Shown here piece after piece: positions 1 to 6,973 of a DNA stretch of 11,025 bases. A program made the position numbers and the translations under genes. The DNA lies in the NCBI GenBank assembly GCA_900553525.1, contig USDZ01000045.1:1-11025 (forward strand), given 5' to 3'. The notes beneath the pieces were generated by a model. It worked only from the letters and a program-made list of their open reading frames with translations. It had not been told where the DNA came from and ran no database searches. Position 1 is the stretch's first letter, and the number at the start of each line of letters is the position of its first letter. The DNA is from an uncultured Oscillospiraceae bacterium (GTDB lineage: Bacteria > Bacillota > Clostridia > Oscillospirales > Acutalibacteraceae).

Positions 1-1604
1 GTCTTCCATTCTTCCTCCAGTGCCTGACGGCGGGTTTCCAACTCGGTGACAACATCTTCCAGCCGGCGGTTGTCCCCGGAGATACGCTCTTTCGCATGGG
101 AAACCACCGCCGGATCCATACCCAATCGTTCTGCGATGGCAAAAGCATTGGAGCGTCCTGGAATCCCCACGAGAAGACGATAGGTGGGCCGAAGGGTCGC
201 CACATCGAATTCACAGCTTCCGTTCTCCACGCCGGGGGATTGGATAGCATAGGCCTTTAGCTCCGCATAGTGGGTGGTGGCGGCGATTCGAGCTCCCTTA
301 TCCCGCAGTCGCTCCAGGATAGCAATGGCGAGGGCCGCCCCTTCGACCGGATCGGTGCCCGCGCCCAGTTCATCGAGCAGGACAAGGCTGCCCTCGTCTG
401 CGTCATCCAGGATCCGGATGATATTGGTCATATGGGCGGAGAAGGTGGACAAGGACTGCTCAATCGACTGTTCATCCCCGATGTCGGCCAGTACCGACGG
501 AAAAAAAGAGAAGGAACTGCCGTCGTCCACCGGAGGCATCAAACCACACATGGCCATAAGGGTGAGCAAACCGATGGTTTTTAACGTGACGGTCTTACCC
601 CCGGTATTGGGTCCGGTGATGACGAGGGTATCAAAGGCCCCGCCCAGTTCCACGTCGATGGGAACCACCTTCTGCGGGTCAATCAGAGGATGACGGGCAT
701 GGCGGAGTTGGATCCGCCTGTCATCGCTCAGATGGGGACAAACCGCTTTCATTTTATAGGCGAGGCGCGCCTTGGCAAAAATTAGATTCAGTTCGACAAG
801 AATGTGATAGTCGGCGACAATCGCGTCGGCAAAGCCGCCGGTTTCGGTGGACAGTTCCTGAATAACACGCTCGATTTCGGCTTTTTCCCGGCTTTCGAGT
901 ACTTTCAGTTCGTTGTTTGCCTCCACCGATCCCATTGGCTCGACAAACACGGTCGCGCCGGAGGCAGAGGTGTCGTGGACCAGCCCGGGCACCTCCGCGC
1001 GGTGTTCGGCTTTCACCGGGACGACAAACCGTCCGTCCCGGATAGTCACGATCGGATCCTGCAGCAGTTTTTGATAAGCGGGAGAACGAACCATGCGATC
1101 GAGCTGTTCCCGGATACGCAGAGCGGCGGCCCGCATTTTGCGCCGGATGTCGGCCAGAGCGGGGGAGGCATTGTCCGCGATCTCCTCTTCTGAAACCACC
1201 ACGGCGCCGATTTTTTCCTCCAGATACTTGTTCGGCGCCAGGGCGGAGAAACGATCGTCCAGGCTGGTTTCCATCCCCTCACAGTGACGGCGCCAGTCGG
1301 ATACCGAGCGGATTACCCGCAGAGTCTCCGCAATATCCAGCAATTCCCGCAGAGATAAGGAAGCGCCAGCTTCCGCCCGCCGCAAGGCGTTGTCGACGTT
1401 CTTCATCTGTCCGAAGGAGGGCGTGCCGAATCGCGCCATCAGCCGATAGGCGTCGTCGGTTTCCTTCATCAGCCGTTGAGCCTCAAATAAAGAAGAGGCG
1501 GGTTCGAGTTCCCGCGCCAAACGGGCGGCGTCGGCGCAGCCGGTCTCCTTTTCGAGCAGACCGAGTACTTTGTCAAGTTCGAGCGCTTTTGCATGTCGGT
1601 TCAT
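1..1604 (-). CDS. mutS2: Endonuclease/ATPase MutS2 (N-terminal part, runs off the left edge)
   Basis: This is the first 534 codons of a MutS2 protein, a MutS paralogue without the mismatch-binding N-terminal domain. The family acts on branched DNA to limit recombination and, in Bacillus subtilis, also rescues collided ribosomes. The visible part holds the helical core/clamp region (about residues 1-300) and the ABC-type ATPase. Walker A is GPNTGGKT at 331-338, Walker B LVLLDELGAGTDP at about 407-419, and a TTHY switch motif lies at about 443-446. The C-terminal half of the clamp/linker and the usual Smr nuclease domain would lie beyond the window; full-length family members are near 790 residues. 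The chosen ATG begins MNRHAKALEL and follows an AAAGGA-like ribosome binding site at a loose 10-11 bp. It lies 65 bp downstream of recO, probably in the same transcript. The reading frame is intact throughout. The family call is very secure. Confidence 0.97.
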   Translation of the reverse strand, partial: MNRHAKALELDKVLGLLEKETGCADAARLARELEPASSLFEAQRLMKETDDAYRLMARFGTPSFGQMKNVDNALRRAEAGASLSLRELLDIAETLRVIRSVSDWRRHCEGMETSLDDRFSALAPNKYLEEKIGAVVVSEEEIADNASPALADIRRKMRAAALRIREQLDRMVRSPAYQKLLQDPIVTIRDGRFVVPVKAEHRAEVPGLVHDTSASGATVFVEPMGSVEANNELKVLESREKAEIERVIQELSTETGGFADAIVADYHILVELNLIFAKARLAYKMKAVCPHLSDDRRIQLRHARHPLIDPQKVVPIDVELGGAFDTLVITGPNTGGKTVTLKTIGLLTLMAMCGLMPPVDDGSSFSFFPSVLADIGDEQSIEQSLSTFSAHMTNIIRILDDADEGSLVLLDELGAGTDPVEGAALAIAILERLRDKGARIAATTHYAELKAYAIQSPGVENGSCEFDVATLRPTYRLLVGIPGRSNAFAIAERLGMDPAVVSHAKERISGDNRRLEDVVTELETRRQALEEEWK

Positions 1605-1630
1605 AACAATGTCGATTCCTTTCCGGTTAT

Positions 1631-1647
1631 GCCGCCGGCTGGGCGGC
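1631..1647 (-). other. Small GC-rich hairpin in the recO-mutS2 gap
   Basis: A perfect 6-bp stem (GCCGCC/GGCGGC) with a 5-nt loop lies between the recO stop codon and the mutS2 ribosome binding site. No T-run follows it, so it is not a standard terminator. It might modulate mRNA stability or mutS2 translation, but a G+C-rich sequence could also produce it by chance. Confidence 0.25.
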
Positions 1648-1669
1648 GATGGAAACGGTTTTGGATAAC

Positions 1670-2416
1670 TCAGACGTCCAGACCGTGATAGAATTGCAGA
1701 GTCTGAAAATTCCGGCCAAGCTGGCACAGCAGAAATGTTTCCACCGTCTGCGCCAAGGCGGCGGTCTCATTTGGGATCTGAAAGGCGAAACATTTTTCAA
1801 ACGGCGCGTATACGATATGCCGCATGGCGGCCAGCAGGGCGGGAGTAAGGGGCAAGGCGTCTTCCGGCTTTGCGCACCGGGCACAGCGAAGCACACCATC
1901 CCGAGGCAAAAACCAAATGGAGCCGCCGTTGCCGTCCCGGCAGACGGAACACGCTGTCAGGTCAGGCATATAACCCGACAATGTGAGCAGGCGTAGTTCC
2001 ACAACCGCTTTAATCAGCGGAATTTCCTTTTTACCCTCGGACAAAAAATGCAGTGCGTTGAGAAGCAGGCGGAGATGTTCCTCCGCCGGCTCTTCTCTGG
2101 GGGCGAGAGAACCCGCGAGTTCACAGAAATATTGCGCCAGGGACAGGCGGGCAATATCCCCGTGAATGTCAAAAAAGACGCGCAGCGGACGCGCGTCCTC
2201 AATTATGTATTTATCCCGGTTCCGTCCCTCGCGCAAGGTCAGGCGGGAATAGGACAGGAGCCGGGTAGCGACGCTGCCCCGGTTTTTGAGAGTGCGGGCA
2301 CCTCTGGCGGAGGCGCGAACCGCACCCCATTCCCGGGTTAGAGCCGTCACAAAACGGTCGGACTCACCGATGTTGTTGTTTTCCCGGATGATCAGGGCGT
2401 CGGTTGTCAGACGCAT
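1670..2416 (-). CDS. recO: DNA repair and recombination mediator RecO
   Basis: A 248-residue RecO, close to the usual 240-255. In RecF-pathway repair RecO binds single-stranded DNA and SSB, anneals strands, and with RecR loads RecA. The N-terminal part (about residues 1-80) is the OB-fold and begins with the typical opening TDALIIRENN...E.DR. A helical middle follows. A four-cysteine zinc-finger pattern is intact: C156-x2-C159 and C178-x2-C181. The ATG is preceded by GGAGGAG about 10 bp upstream, and the start agrees with family length. Its first 53 bp overlap the end of the upstream yqzL gene in another frame, so translation may be coupled. mutS2 follows 65 bp downstream; in Bacillus the glycyl-tRNA synthetase genes are commonly found after recO instead. 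Identification rests on N-terminal motif, cysteines, length and position after era. Confidence 0.96.
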   Translation of the reverse strand: MRLTTDALIIRENNNIGESDRFVTALTREWGAVRASARGARTLKNRGSVATRLLSYSRLTLREGRNRDKYIIEDARPLRVFFDIHGDIARLSLAQYFCELAGSLAPREEPAEEHLRLLLNALHFLSEGKKEIPLIKAVVELRLLTLSGYMPDLTACSVCRDGNGGSIWFLPRDGVLRCARCAKPEDALPLTPALLAAMRHIVYAPFEKCFAFQIPNETAALAQTVETFLLCQLGRNFQTLQFYHGLDV

Positions 2417-2555
2417 AGGGCGGTTTCTCCTCCCGTGGACGAGGTGGGGACACGGCGTTTACGCCGTTTTCATAAATATCTACGCCGCAATATCGTAAAT
2501 AGTCCTCCACGCGGCCGGTTTTGGCAAAGGCAGACCAGTAGTTGTCCCGTTTCAT
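2364..2555 (-). CDS. yqzL: YqzL-family small protein
   Basis: A 63-residue protein starting MKRDNYWSAF. The segment WSAFAKTGRVEDYLRY (about residues 7-22) fits the short YqzL family, a protein of unknown function encoded between era and recO in Bacillus and many Clostridia. The chosen ATG has an excellent GGAGG 7 bp upstream. An ATG 39 bp further upstream gives a 76-residue form, but it falls inside an interrupted palindrome in the promoter region and has no comparable ribosome binding site. Bacillus YqzL is shorter, near 47 residues. Here the frame runs on for a proline- and charge-rich tail (about residues 36-63) and overlaps the first 53 bp of recO. That tail may be only the consequence of a lost stop codon. 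Family assignment rests on the N-terminal half and position; the function is not known. Confidence 0.8.
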   Translation of the reverse strand: MKRDNYWSAFAKTGRVEDYLRYCGVDIYENGVNAVSPPRPREEKPPYASDNRRPDHPGKQQHR

Positions 2556-2580
2556 CCTTCGTCCTCCGTTCATACATTTA

Positions 2581-2621
2581 TAATAGTGAAGCATCGTTTT
2601 TAGAAAGCGATAACACTATTA
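2581..2621. repeat. Interrupted palindrome upstream of yqzL
   Basis: A perfect 8-bp inverted repeat, TAATAGTG/CACTATTA, flanks a second inner 4-bp repeat, ATCG/CGAT, with an 11-nt AT-rich centre. The inner spacers differ in length (4 and 2 nt). On the minus strand the arm nearest yqzL contains TATTAT, followed by TATAAA, a plausible -10 box about 25 bp upstream of the yqzL start. No good -35 box lies 17 bp upstream of it. The element could be an operator for the yqzL-recO-mutS2 unit or an RNA hairpin. It is the most symmetric feature in the 196-bp era-yqzL gap. Confidence 0.5.
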
Positions 2622-2686
2622 CCATGCACCCAAACCGGAGGAAGATACGCGGAAATCTGTGGACGGGAGGATCTGCCAATTTATTT

Positions 2687-2717
2687 AAAAAAGACGGACG
2701 CTGCCGGAAAGACAGCG
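2687..2717 (-). terminator. Probable terminator after era
   Basis: Read on the minus strand, 35 nt after the era stop codon there is a 7-bp stem, CGCTGTC/GGCAGCG (one G-U pair), with loop TTTCC. TCCGTC and a run of six T follow. The T-run starts about 6 nt after the stem, a little further than in ideal terminators, so termination may be partial. Position and orientation suit the end of the phoH-ybeY-dgkA-era transcript. Confidence 0.55.
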
Positions 2718-2751
2718 GTTCGGTGTTGCAAAATGTCCGGTGGAAATACCT

Positions 2752-3651
2752 CTATAATTGGTATCCGAAACCAGTGAGCAGTCCTTGCCGGTTTCGCCAG
2801 TCTTCCTTGACCTTGAGCCAGCATTGCAGATTGACCTTGGCACCGAAGAGTTCTTCCATTTCCAGCCGGGCGGCGGAGGCAATCTGCTTGAGCATCGCGC
2901 CTTTTTTGCCGATAATGATGCCCTTATGACTGTCTTTTTCACAAAAAATATTGGCTTCGATATCGAGAAGGGGGCCCTGATCGGTATCCCGTTCCCGCAT
3001 GGATTCAATGGTTACGGCGATACCGTGAGGAATTTCATCATGGAGGAAAAGAAGCATTTTTTCCCGCAGGAGTTCCGCTGCCAGGACTTGTTCCGGCTGG
3101 TCGCTGACCGCACCGTCGGGAAAGAAATGAGGGCTTTCAAACGCATAGGCCGCCAATTCATCCGGCAGCTCTTCCACCCCCTCGCCCGTCATGGCGGAGA
3201 GCGGCAGTATGGCGGCAAAATCCGCCTCCCTGCGCCAGGCATCGATGCAGGCAAGAAGGGCGGTCTTATCCTCCAGGGTATCGATTTTATTAATGGCCAG
3301 GATGACCGGCAGTTTCTCGGCCTGCAGCTGCTGCAAAAGACGCCGTTCCTCCTCCCGGATTACCGGGCGGGGCTCCACCACCAATACGCCTGCGTCCACG
3401 CCAGAGACCGCCTCGCCGATGGACTTTATCATGAAATCCCCCAAACGGGTACGGGGCCGATGGGCCCCCGGCGTGTCCAGAAACACGAGTTGAAGCGCCC
3501 CCCTGGTATACACCCCCATGATACGGGTGCGGGTGGTCTGAGGCTTGTCGGACACAATCGCGACCTTCCGGCCGATGATGGCGTTCAGAAGGGACGATTT
3601 GCCCACGTTGGGGCGTCCCACGATGGCGACAAAAGCGGATATGGTGTTCAT
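2752..3651 (-). CDS. era: GTPase Era
   Basis: A 299-residue Era, the usual length. Era binds the 3' end of 16S rRNA and helps mature the 30S subunit. All G motifs are visible: G1 GRPNVGKS at 12-19, the switch region QTTRTRIMG at 38-46, G3 DTPG at 59-62, G4 NKID at 121-124 and G5 SAMTGEG at about 152-158. The C-terminal KH domain carries LHDEIPHG at 203-210 and the RNA-binding loop GIIIGKKG at 244-251, and the protein ends in a typical W.K...W..... G(F/Y) tail. The chosen ATG gives the standard MNTISAFVAIVG opening. A GTG 72 bp upstream in frame overlaps dgkA and would add an untypical tail, so I rejected it. The ribosome binding site is weak (AGTGAG about 6 bp upstream), which suggests coupling to dgkA, 43 bp away. 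ybeY, another 16S rRNA maturation factor, is two genes upstream. Confidence 0.98.
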   Translation of the reverse strand: MNTISAFVAIVGRPNVGKSSLLNAIIGRKVAIVSDKPQTTRTRIMGVYTRGALQLVFLDTPGAHRPRTRLGDFMIKSIGEAVSGVDAGVLVVEPRPVIREEERRLLQQLQAEKLPVILAINKIDTLEDKTALLACIDAWRREADFAAILPLSAMTGEGVEELPDELAAYAFESPHFFPDGAVSDQPEQVLAAELLREKMLLFLHDEIPHGIAVTIESMRERDTDQGPLLDIEANIFCEKDSHKGIIIGKKGAMLKQIASAARLEMEELFGAKVNLQCWLKVKEDWRNRQGLLTGFGYQL

Positions 3652-3694
3652 ACGGAACTCACTTTCTCCGGTATCATACAGGTTGGCGTTTCGG

Positions 3695-4162
3695 TCAGCG
3701 TTTTCCAGCCGGATTTTTCGCACCGCCGCGCAGAATGAACATCAGCGCAAGAGGAAGGGAGAGTAGAAGCAGCACGAGTTTAACCGGATTCGCGAAAAAA
3801 TCCGCCCCAATATGCCGCCACACGTCGGCGCGGGCAAAAAACAGAAGGCCGACGATCACCGCGGCAGCGGCGCAGAGCAGGACGGCCCCCGCCGCCGCGT
3901 CTTTAGCAGCCCGAGCCAACGGCTGCCGTTCCATAGAGGCGAGATCCACCGCGCGTTCGACGGCGGTGTTTACCGCCTCAGCGCACAGGACCAGCGCCGT
4001 CAGAATGAGCAGAGCGGCCCACTCTGCCCGGTTTAGGGAAAAATAGGGGGCGAATCCGAACACGTAGGCACCGATGCATAGATGAATGCGGAAATTCCGT
4101 TCATGCCGTACACAGTACCAGATACCTCTCGCGGCATATCGTAAGCTCTTGATAAAAGCCAT
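3695..4162 (-). CDS. dgkA: Diacylglycerol/undecaprenol kinase family membrane protein
   Basis: A 155-residue integral membrane lipid kinase of the DgkA family. Gram-positive members mainly phosphorylate undecaprenol, recycling the carrier lipid used for cell-wall synthesis. The family signature is present: E62-x2-N65-T-A-x-E69 (AEAVNTAVERAVDL) and AKDAAAGAVLL at about 86-96, which hold the catalytic and nucleotide-metal binding residues. Hydrophobic segments lie at about 29-40, 48-62, 90-110 and 126-145. Bacillus DgkA is about 123 residues with three membrane helices, so the last segment (NPVKLVLLLLSLPLALMFIL) and the basic tail are extra. The start has AGGGG about 6 bp upstream. The gene sits between ybeY and era as in Bacillus, but the cdd gene found there in Bacillus is absent. 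Family certainty is high; the exact lipid substrate is inferred from relatives. Confidence 0.93.
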   Translation of the reverse strand: MAFIKSLRYAARGIWYCVRHERNFRIHLCIGAYVFGFAPYFSLNRAEWAALLILTALVLCAEAVNTAVERAVDLASMERQPLARAAKDAAAGAVLLCAAAAVIVGLLFFARADVWRHIGADFFANPVKLVLLLLSLPLALMFILRGGAKNPAGKR

Positions 4163-4209
4163 ACCGGTCCCCTCATATCGTCGGTGTGATGAGAAACAGA
4201 GGGATATGT

Positions 4210-4716
4210 TCAGCGCTCGTCCATCATGACGTAGCTTTCGCCCCGCGGAAGTCCGACGGAGGTCATGACGGCTTCTTCTTTCTCCCGCATCCGGACGGCA
4301 TCCAGCCCGCCGTTTACATGATCGTAGCCGAGCAGATGGAGCATGGAGTGGACCGTCAGGTATCCCATTTCCCGCCGGAGGGAATGCCCGTATTGTTCGG
4401 CCTGGACCACCGCCCGCTCGATGGAGATCACGATATCGCCGAGCTGCTTGGCGCCGGTTTCGGGATGAACATCATAATGCCCGTTCTCCCCGAGAGGGAA
4501 AGACAGCACGTCGGTCACGGCGTCGATTTTACGGTGTTCCCGGTTGATTTCTCGGATTTCTTTGTTGTCCACGATGGAGATGTCCACCTCGGCGGAACCC
4601 TCGAAATGTTCCAGTTCCAAAACGGCGTGACAGCAACGGCGCATGAGCAGACGGATACCTGTGGGGATCTTGACGGTTTTTTGCTTGTTTTCAATGACGA
4701 CTTTGATCTTTTCCAT
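4210..4716 (-). CDS. ybeY: Endoribonuclease/rRNA maturation factor YbeY
   Basis: A 168-residue YbeY, a single-domain zinc metalloprotein needed for 16S rRNA 3'-end maturation and ribosome quality control. The zinc site H-x3-H-x5-H is intact: H123, H127 and H133 in HSMLHLLGYDH (the family usually has HG at the start). The other signature, N-R-x2-R-x-(I/T)-D..TDVLSFP, is at about 58-74. The start codon lies within the end of phoH: the two genes overlap by 26 bp. Only a weak purine-rich stretch (AAGAG) lies before the ATG, so translation is probably coupled to phoH. In Bacillus pgpH (yqfF) is usually found between phoH and ybeY; here it is missing. A longer in-frame reading from further upstream lies inside phoH and is not credible. 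Confidence 0.96.
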   Translation of the reverse strand: MEKIKVVIENKQKTVKIPTGIRLLMRRCCHAVLELEHFEGSAEVDISIVDNKEIREINREHRKIDAVTDVLSFPLGENGHYDVHPETGAKQLGDIVISIERAVVQAEQYGHSLRREMGYLTVHSMLHLLGYDHVNGGLDAVRMREKEEAVMTSVGLPRGESYVMMDER

Positions 4717-5692
4717 AACTCTTGATCCGTTTCCCTTCATTCGATTTTTCATACCGTTCATAGGCCTGGATGATACGCTGGACGAGTTGATGGCGAACCA
4801 CATCTTTTTCACTGAAGCTGCAGATGGCGATGTCTTCCACGTTGCGCAAAACCCGGAGAACCTCCCGCAGGCCGCTTTTGCGTCCGTCGGGCAGATCGAT
4901 CTGGGTGATGTCCCCGGTGACAACCATTTTGGAATTGAAACCAAGACGGGTCAAAAACATTTTCATCTGTTCCGGTGTGGTGTTCTGGGCTTCGTCCAGG
5001 ATGACGAAGCTGTCGTCAAGAGTGCGGCCCCGCATATAGGCCAGAGGCGCGATTTCGATATTGCCCCGTTCAAGATATTTCTGGTAGGTTTCGGTCCCCA
5101 GCATGTCGAACAGCGCGTCGTACAGGGGACGCAGATAGGGATCCACCTTGGACTGTAAGTCGCCGGGCAAAAAGCCGAGCTTTTCTCCCGCCTCTACAGC
5201 CGGACGGGTAAGGATAATGCGGTTGACCTGTTTGGAGCGGAACGCCTCGACCGCCATGGCGACGGCCAGATAGGTTTTTCCCGTGCCGGCGGGGCCGACC
5301 CCCAGCACGACGGTGTTTTTCTTGATGGCTTCCACATATTTTTTTTGGCCGATGGTTTTTGGCTTGACCGGCCGCCCCTTGGAAGTGATGCAGATGCTGT
5401 CCGAGGTTAGCTGAGGGATGTCCGACTCGCCCCCTTCGTCCACCAGCATCAAGACATAGCGGACATTCTGCTCGCCGAGTTGTTCCCCTTTATTAATGAG
5501 CTGGAGCAGGCCGCCGATGGCGCGTACCGCCTTGGTGACCGCTTCCGGCTCGCCGCTGACCTTCAAGTCGCTGTCCCGGTTCAGGATGCTGACGTCGTAG
5601 TGCTGTTCGATCAGGCGGATATTTTCATCGAAGCTGCCGAAGAGGGAAACCGCCTGTTCCATCCGGTCTACGCTGATGGTCTGCTCAAACAT
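4691..5692 (-). CDS. phoH: PhoH-family ATPase (PhoH-like / YbeZ)
   Basis: A 333-residue PhoH-like protein, normal for the family. It has an N-terminal small RNA-binding-like domain (about residues 1-100) followed by a P-loop ATPase. Walker A is GPAGTGKT at 133-140 and Walker B VILDEAQN at 230-237. The conserved TRPAVEAGEKLGFLPGD segment follows Walker A at about 162-178, and TGDITQIDLP is at 259-268. Family members are phosphate-starvation ATPases in name, but their partner in many bacteria is YbeY, and helicase/ribonuclease-related roles are proposed. The overlapping ybeY gene fits that. The start has a GAGG ribosome binding site 7 bp upstream. The gene is first in a phoH-ybeY-dgkA-era operon, with a good SigA promoter about 110 bp upstream of the start codon. 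The C-terminus is basic and hydrophilic. Confidence 0.96.
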   Translation of the reverse strand: MFEQTISVDRMEQAVSLFGSFDENIRLIEQHYDVSILNRDSDLKVSGEPEAVTKAVRAIGGLLQLINKGEQLGEQNVRYVLMLVDEGGESDIPQLTSDSICITSKGRPVKPKTIGQKKYVEAIKKNTVVLGVGPAGTGKTYLAVAMAVEAFRSKQVNRIILTRPAVEAGEKLGFLPGDLQSKVDPYLRPLYDALFDMLGTETYQKYLERGNIEIAPLAYMRGRTLDDSFVILDEAQNTTPEQMKMFLTRLGFNSKMVVTGDITQIDLPDGRKSGLREVLRVLRNVEDIAICSFSEKDVVRHQLVQRIIQAYERYEKSNEGKRIKSYGKDQSRH

Positions 5693-5801
5693 CCAAAAAC
5701 CTCGCTTTGTCTGGGGGTTATACGGGCCGGCCTGTTTGGTTTTACCCGTACAGATTCCGAATTATACGCCGACAGTTTTCCTAATTAAGGGAATTGTCTA
5801 C

Positions 5802-5830
5802 ATTATAGCAATACTTGGGCGGCTTGTCAT
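5802..5830 (-). promoter_or_regulatory. SigA promoter for phoH-ybeY-dgkA-era
   Basis: On the minus strand the -35 box ATGACA and the -10 box TATAAT (perfect) are separated by 17 bp. The predicted start is about 100 nt before the phoH ATG. The promoter lies just downstream of the cysK terminator, so the phoH operon has its own start. A second TATAAT at 5761-5766 lacks a recognisable -35. The leader also contains TACGGG/CCCGTA (5721-5726 and 5745-5750), which could form a weak hairpin. Confidence 0.8.
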
Positions 5831-5863
5831 TAGATAAACCCCACAAAATTTACTCTGTCAGTC

Positions 5864-5893
5864 AAAAAGAGCGGGCCACATGCGGCCCGCTCT
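5864..5893 (-). terminator. Rho-independent terminator of cysK
   Basis: A perfect 10-bp stem, AGAGCGGGCC/GGCCCGCTCT, with a 6-nt loop is followed on the minus strand by a run of T (five, the first shared with the stem). It lies about 120 nt after the cysK stop codon and directly before the phoH promoter, cleanly separating the two units. The 118 bp between the cysK stop and this hairpin hold nothing else I can recognise. Confidence 0.9.
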
Positions 5894-6011
5894 GGGTTCT
5901 GACGACTGAAGCCGGTTATCCCCCGATGAGGATTCGCAGGGCCGAAGAGGGTTTACGAAGAGCCCCGATAAGGCGGGAGACGGAAAAGGGCAATTGCCGC
6001 CCATCCGGCGG

Positions 6012-6950
6012 TCATTCCGCCGCGTCTTGGAATAGAGGCGTACTGAAATACCGCTCGCCCGTGTCGGGCAGAACGGTGACCACCCGTTTCCCGCGACCGA
6101 GCCGTTTGGCCATCTTGACGGCCGCCGCCACGTTGGAGCCGCTGGAAATTCCGCAGAGGATCCCCTCTCTCGCGGCGAGGGCCTTTGCCGTGTCCAGTGC
6201 TTCCCGGTCGGTGACGACGCAGATGTCGCCATAAATAGAGGTGTTCAGATTTTCCGGAATCAGGCCGTCCCCGATTCCCATTTGAAGATGGGTGCCGATG
6301 CTGCCGCCGGAAAGAATCGCCGCGTTTTCCGGCTCCACCGCCCAGATCACGATATCCGGATTTTTTGCTTTAAGCACCTCGCCGATTCCGCTGATGGTGC
6401 CGCCGGTCCCTACCCCGGAACAAAAGCCGTGGATGGGACCGTCCGCCTGTTCCAGGATTTCAAGAGCGGTATGTTCTCGATGGACCGCGGGATTATCCGG
6501 ATTGGAAAACTGTTCGGGAATGAAGACCCGCGGATCCTCCGCCGCCATGCGCAGCGCCGTGTTTCTGCATGCCTCGATGCATGCACCGATGTCCCCGTCG
6601 TCGTGAATGAGAATGACCTCTGCACCGTAATGAGATACCAGCAGCCGGCGCTCCACGCTGACCGAATCGGGCATGATGATTTTGACGCGATATCCTCTCA
6701 CTGCGCCGACGAGGGCGATGCCGATCCCCTGATTGCCGCTGGTCGGTTCCACCAGGATGGTGTCGGGGCGGATCAGGCCTTTTTGCGCCGCGCGGTCGAT
6801 CATATTGAAAGCGGTGCGGGTCTTGATAGACCCCCCCACGTTGATTCCTTCGTATTTTACCAGGATTTCCGCGTCGTCGGGGCCGGTCATGGTATGCAGC
6901 CGGATGAGAGGCGTTTGGCCGATGGCATCGAGGATGGTGTTACAGATCAA
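6012..6950 (-). CDS. cysK: Cysteine synthase family, PLP-dependent beta-substituting enzyme
   Basis: A 312-residue fold-type II PLP enzyme, most like O-acetylserine sulfhydrylase (O-acetylserine + sulfide to cysteine). The PLP lysine is K43 in GGSIKTRTA. The substrate loop is PTSGNQG at about 69-75, the phosphate-binding glycine loop GTGGT at 181-185, and the ring-nitrogen serine S270 lies in CGISSGS. PEQFSNPDNP (145-154) and QMGIGDGLIP (223-232) also match CysK. Two signature positions differ from the textbook form: KTR rather than KDR after the lysine, and SGNQG rather than SGNTG. The substrate is therefore less certain than the fold. I chose a TTG start with an AGGGAGG ribosome binding site 7 bp upstream; it opens ICNTILDAIGQTPLIRL, the usual start region. 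A GTG at 6995 would sit at the predicted transcription start. The gene has its own promoter and terminator and interrupts the usual yqfD-phoH order. Confidence 0.88.
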   Translation of the reverse strand: MICNTILDAIGQTPLIRLHTMTGPDDAEILVKYEGINVGGSIKTRTAFNMIDRAAQKGLIRPDTILVEPTSGNQGIGIALVGAVRGYRVKIIMPDSVSVERRLLVSHYGAEVILIHDDGDIGACIEACRNTALRMAAEDPRVFIPEQFSNPDNPAVHREHTALEILEQADGPIHGFCSGVGTGGTISGIGEVLKAKNPDIVIWAVEPENAAILSGGSIGTHLQMGIGDGLIPENLNTSIYGDICVVTDREALDTAKALAAREGILCGISSGSNVAAAVKMAKRLGRGKRVVTVLPDTGERYFSTPLFQDAAE

Positions 6951-6973
6951 GGACAGCCCTCCCTTAACTCTTC

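Noticed and set aside
1627..1899. Minus-strand open frame overlapping the recO C-terminus in another frame
   Set aside because: RecO is complete with its cysteines in its own frame; this frame has no ribosome binding site and an untypical composition.
3652..3723. Upstream GTG start for era
   Set aside because: It would add 24 residues ahead of the standard Era N-terminus and overlap dgkA, with no ribosome binding site.
2758..3738. Long plus-strand open frame (326 codons) opposite era
   Set aside because: It is the antisense shadow of a clear Era GTPase with all motifs intact; its translation has no family features and no ribosome binding site.
4186..4725. Plus-strand open frame opposite ybeY
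   Set aside because: Antisense shadow of ybeY; the minus strand has the intact zinc motif.
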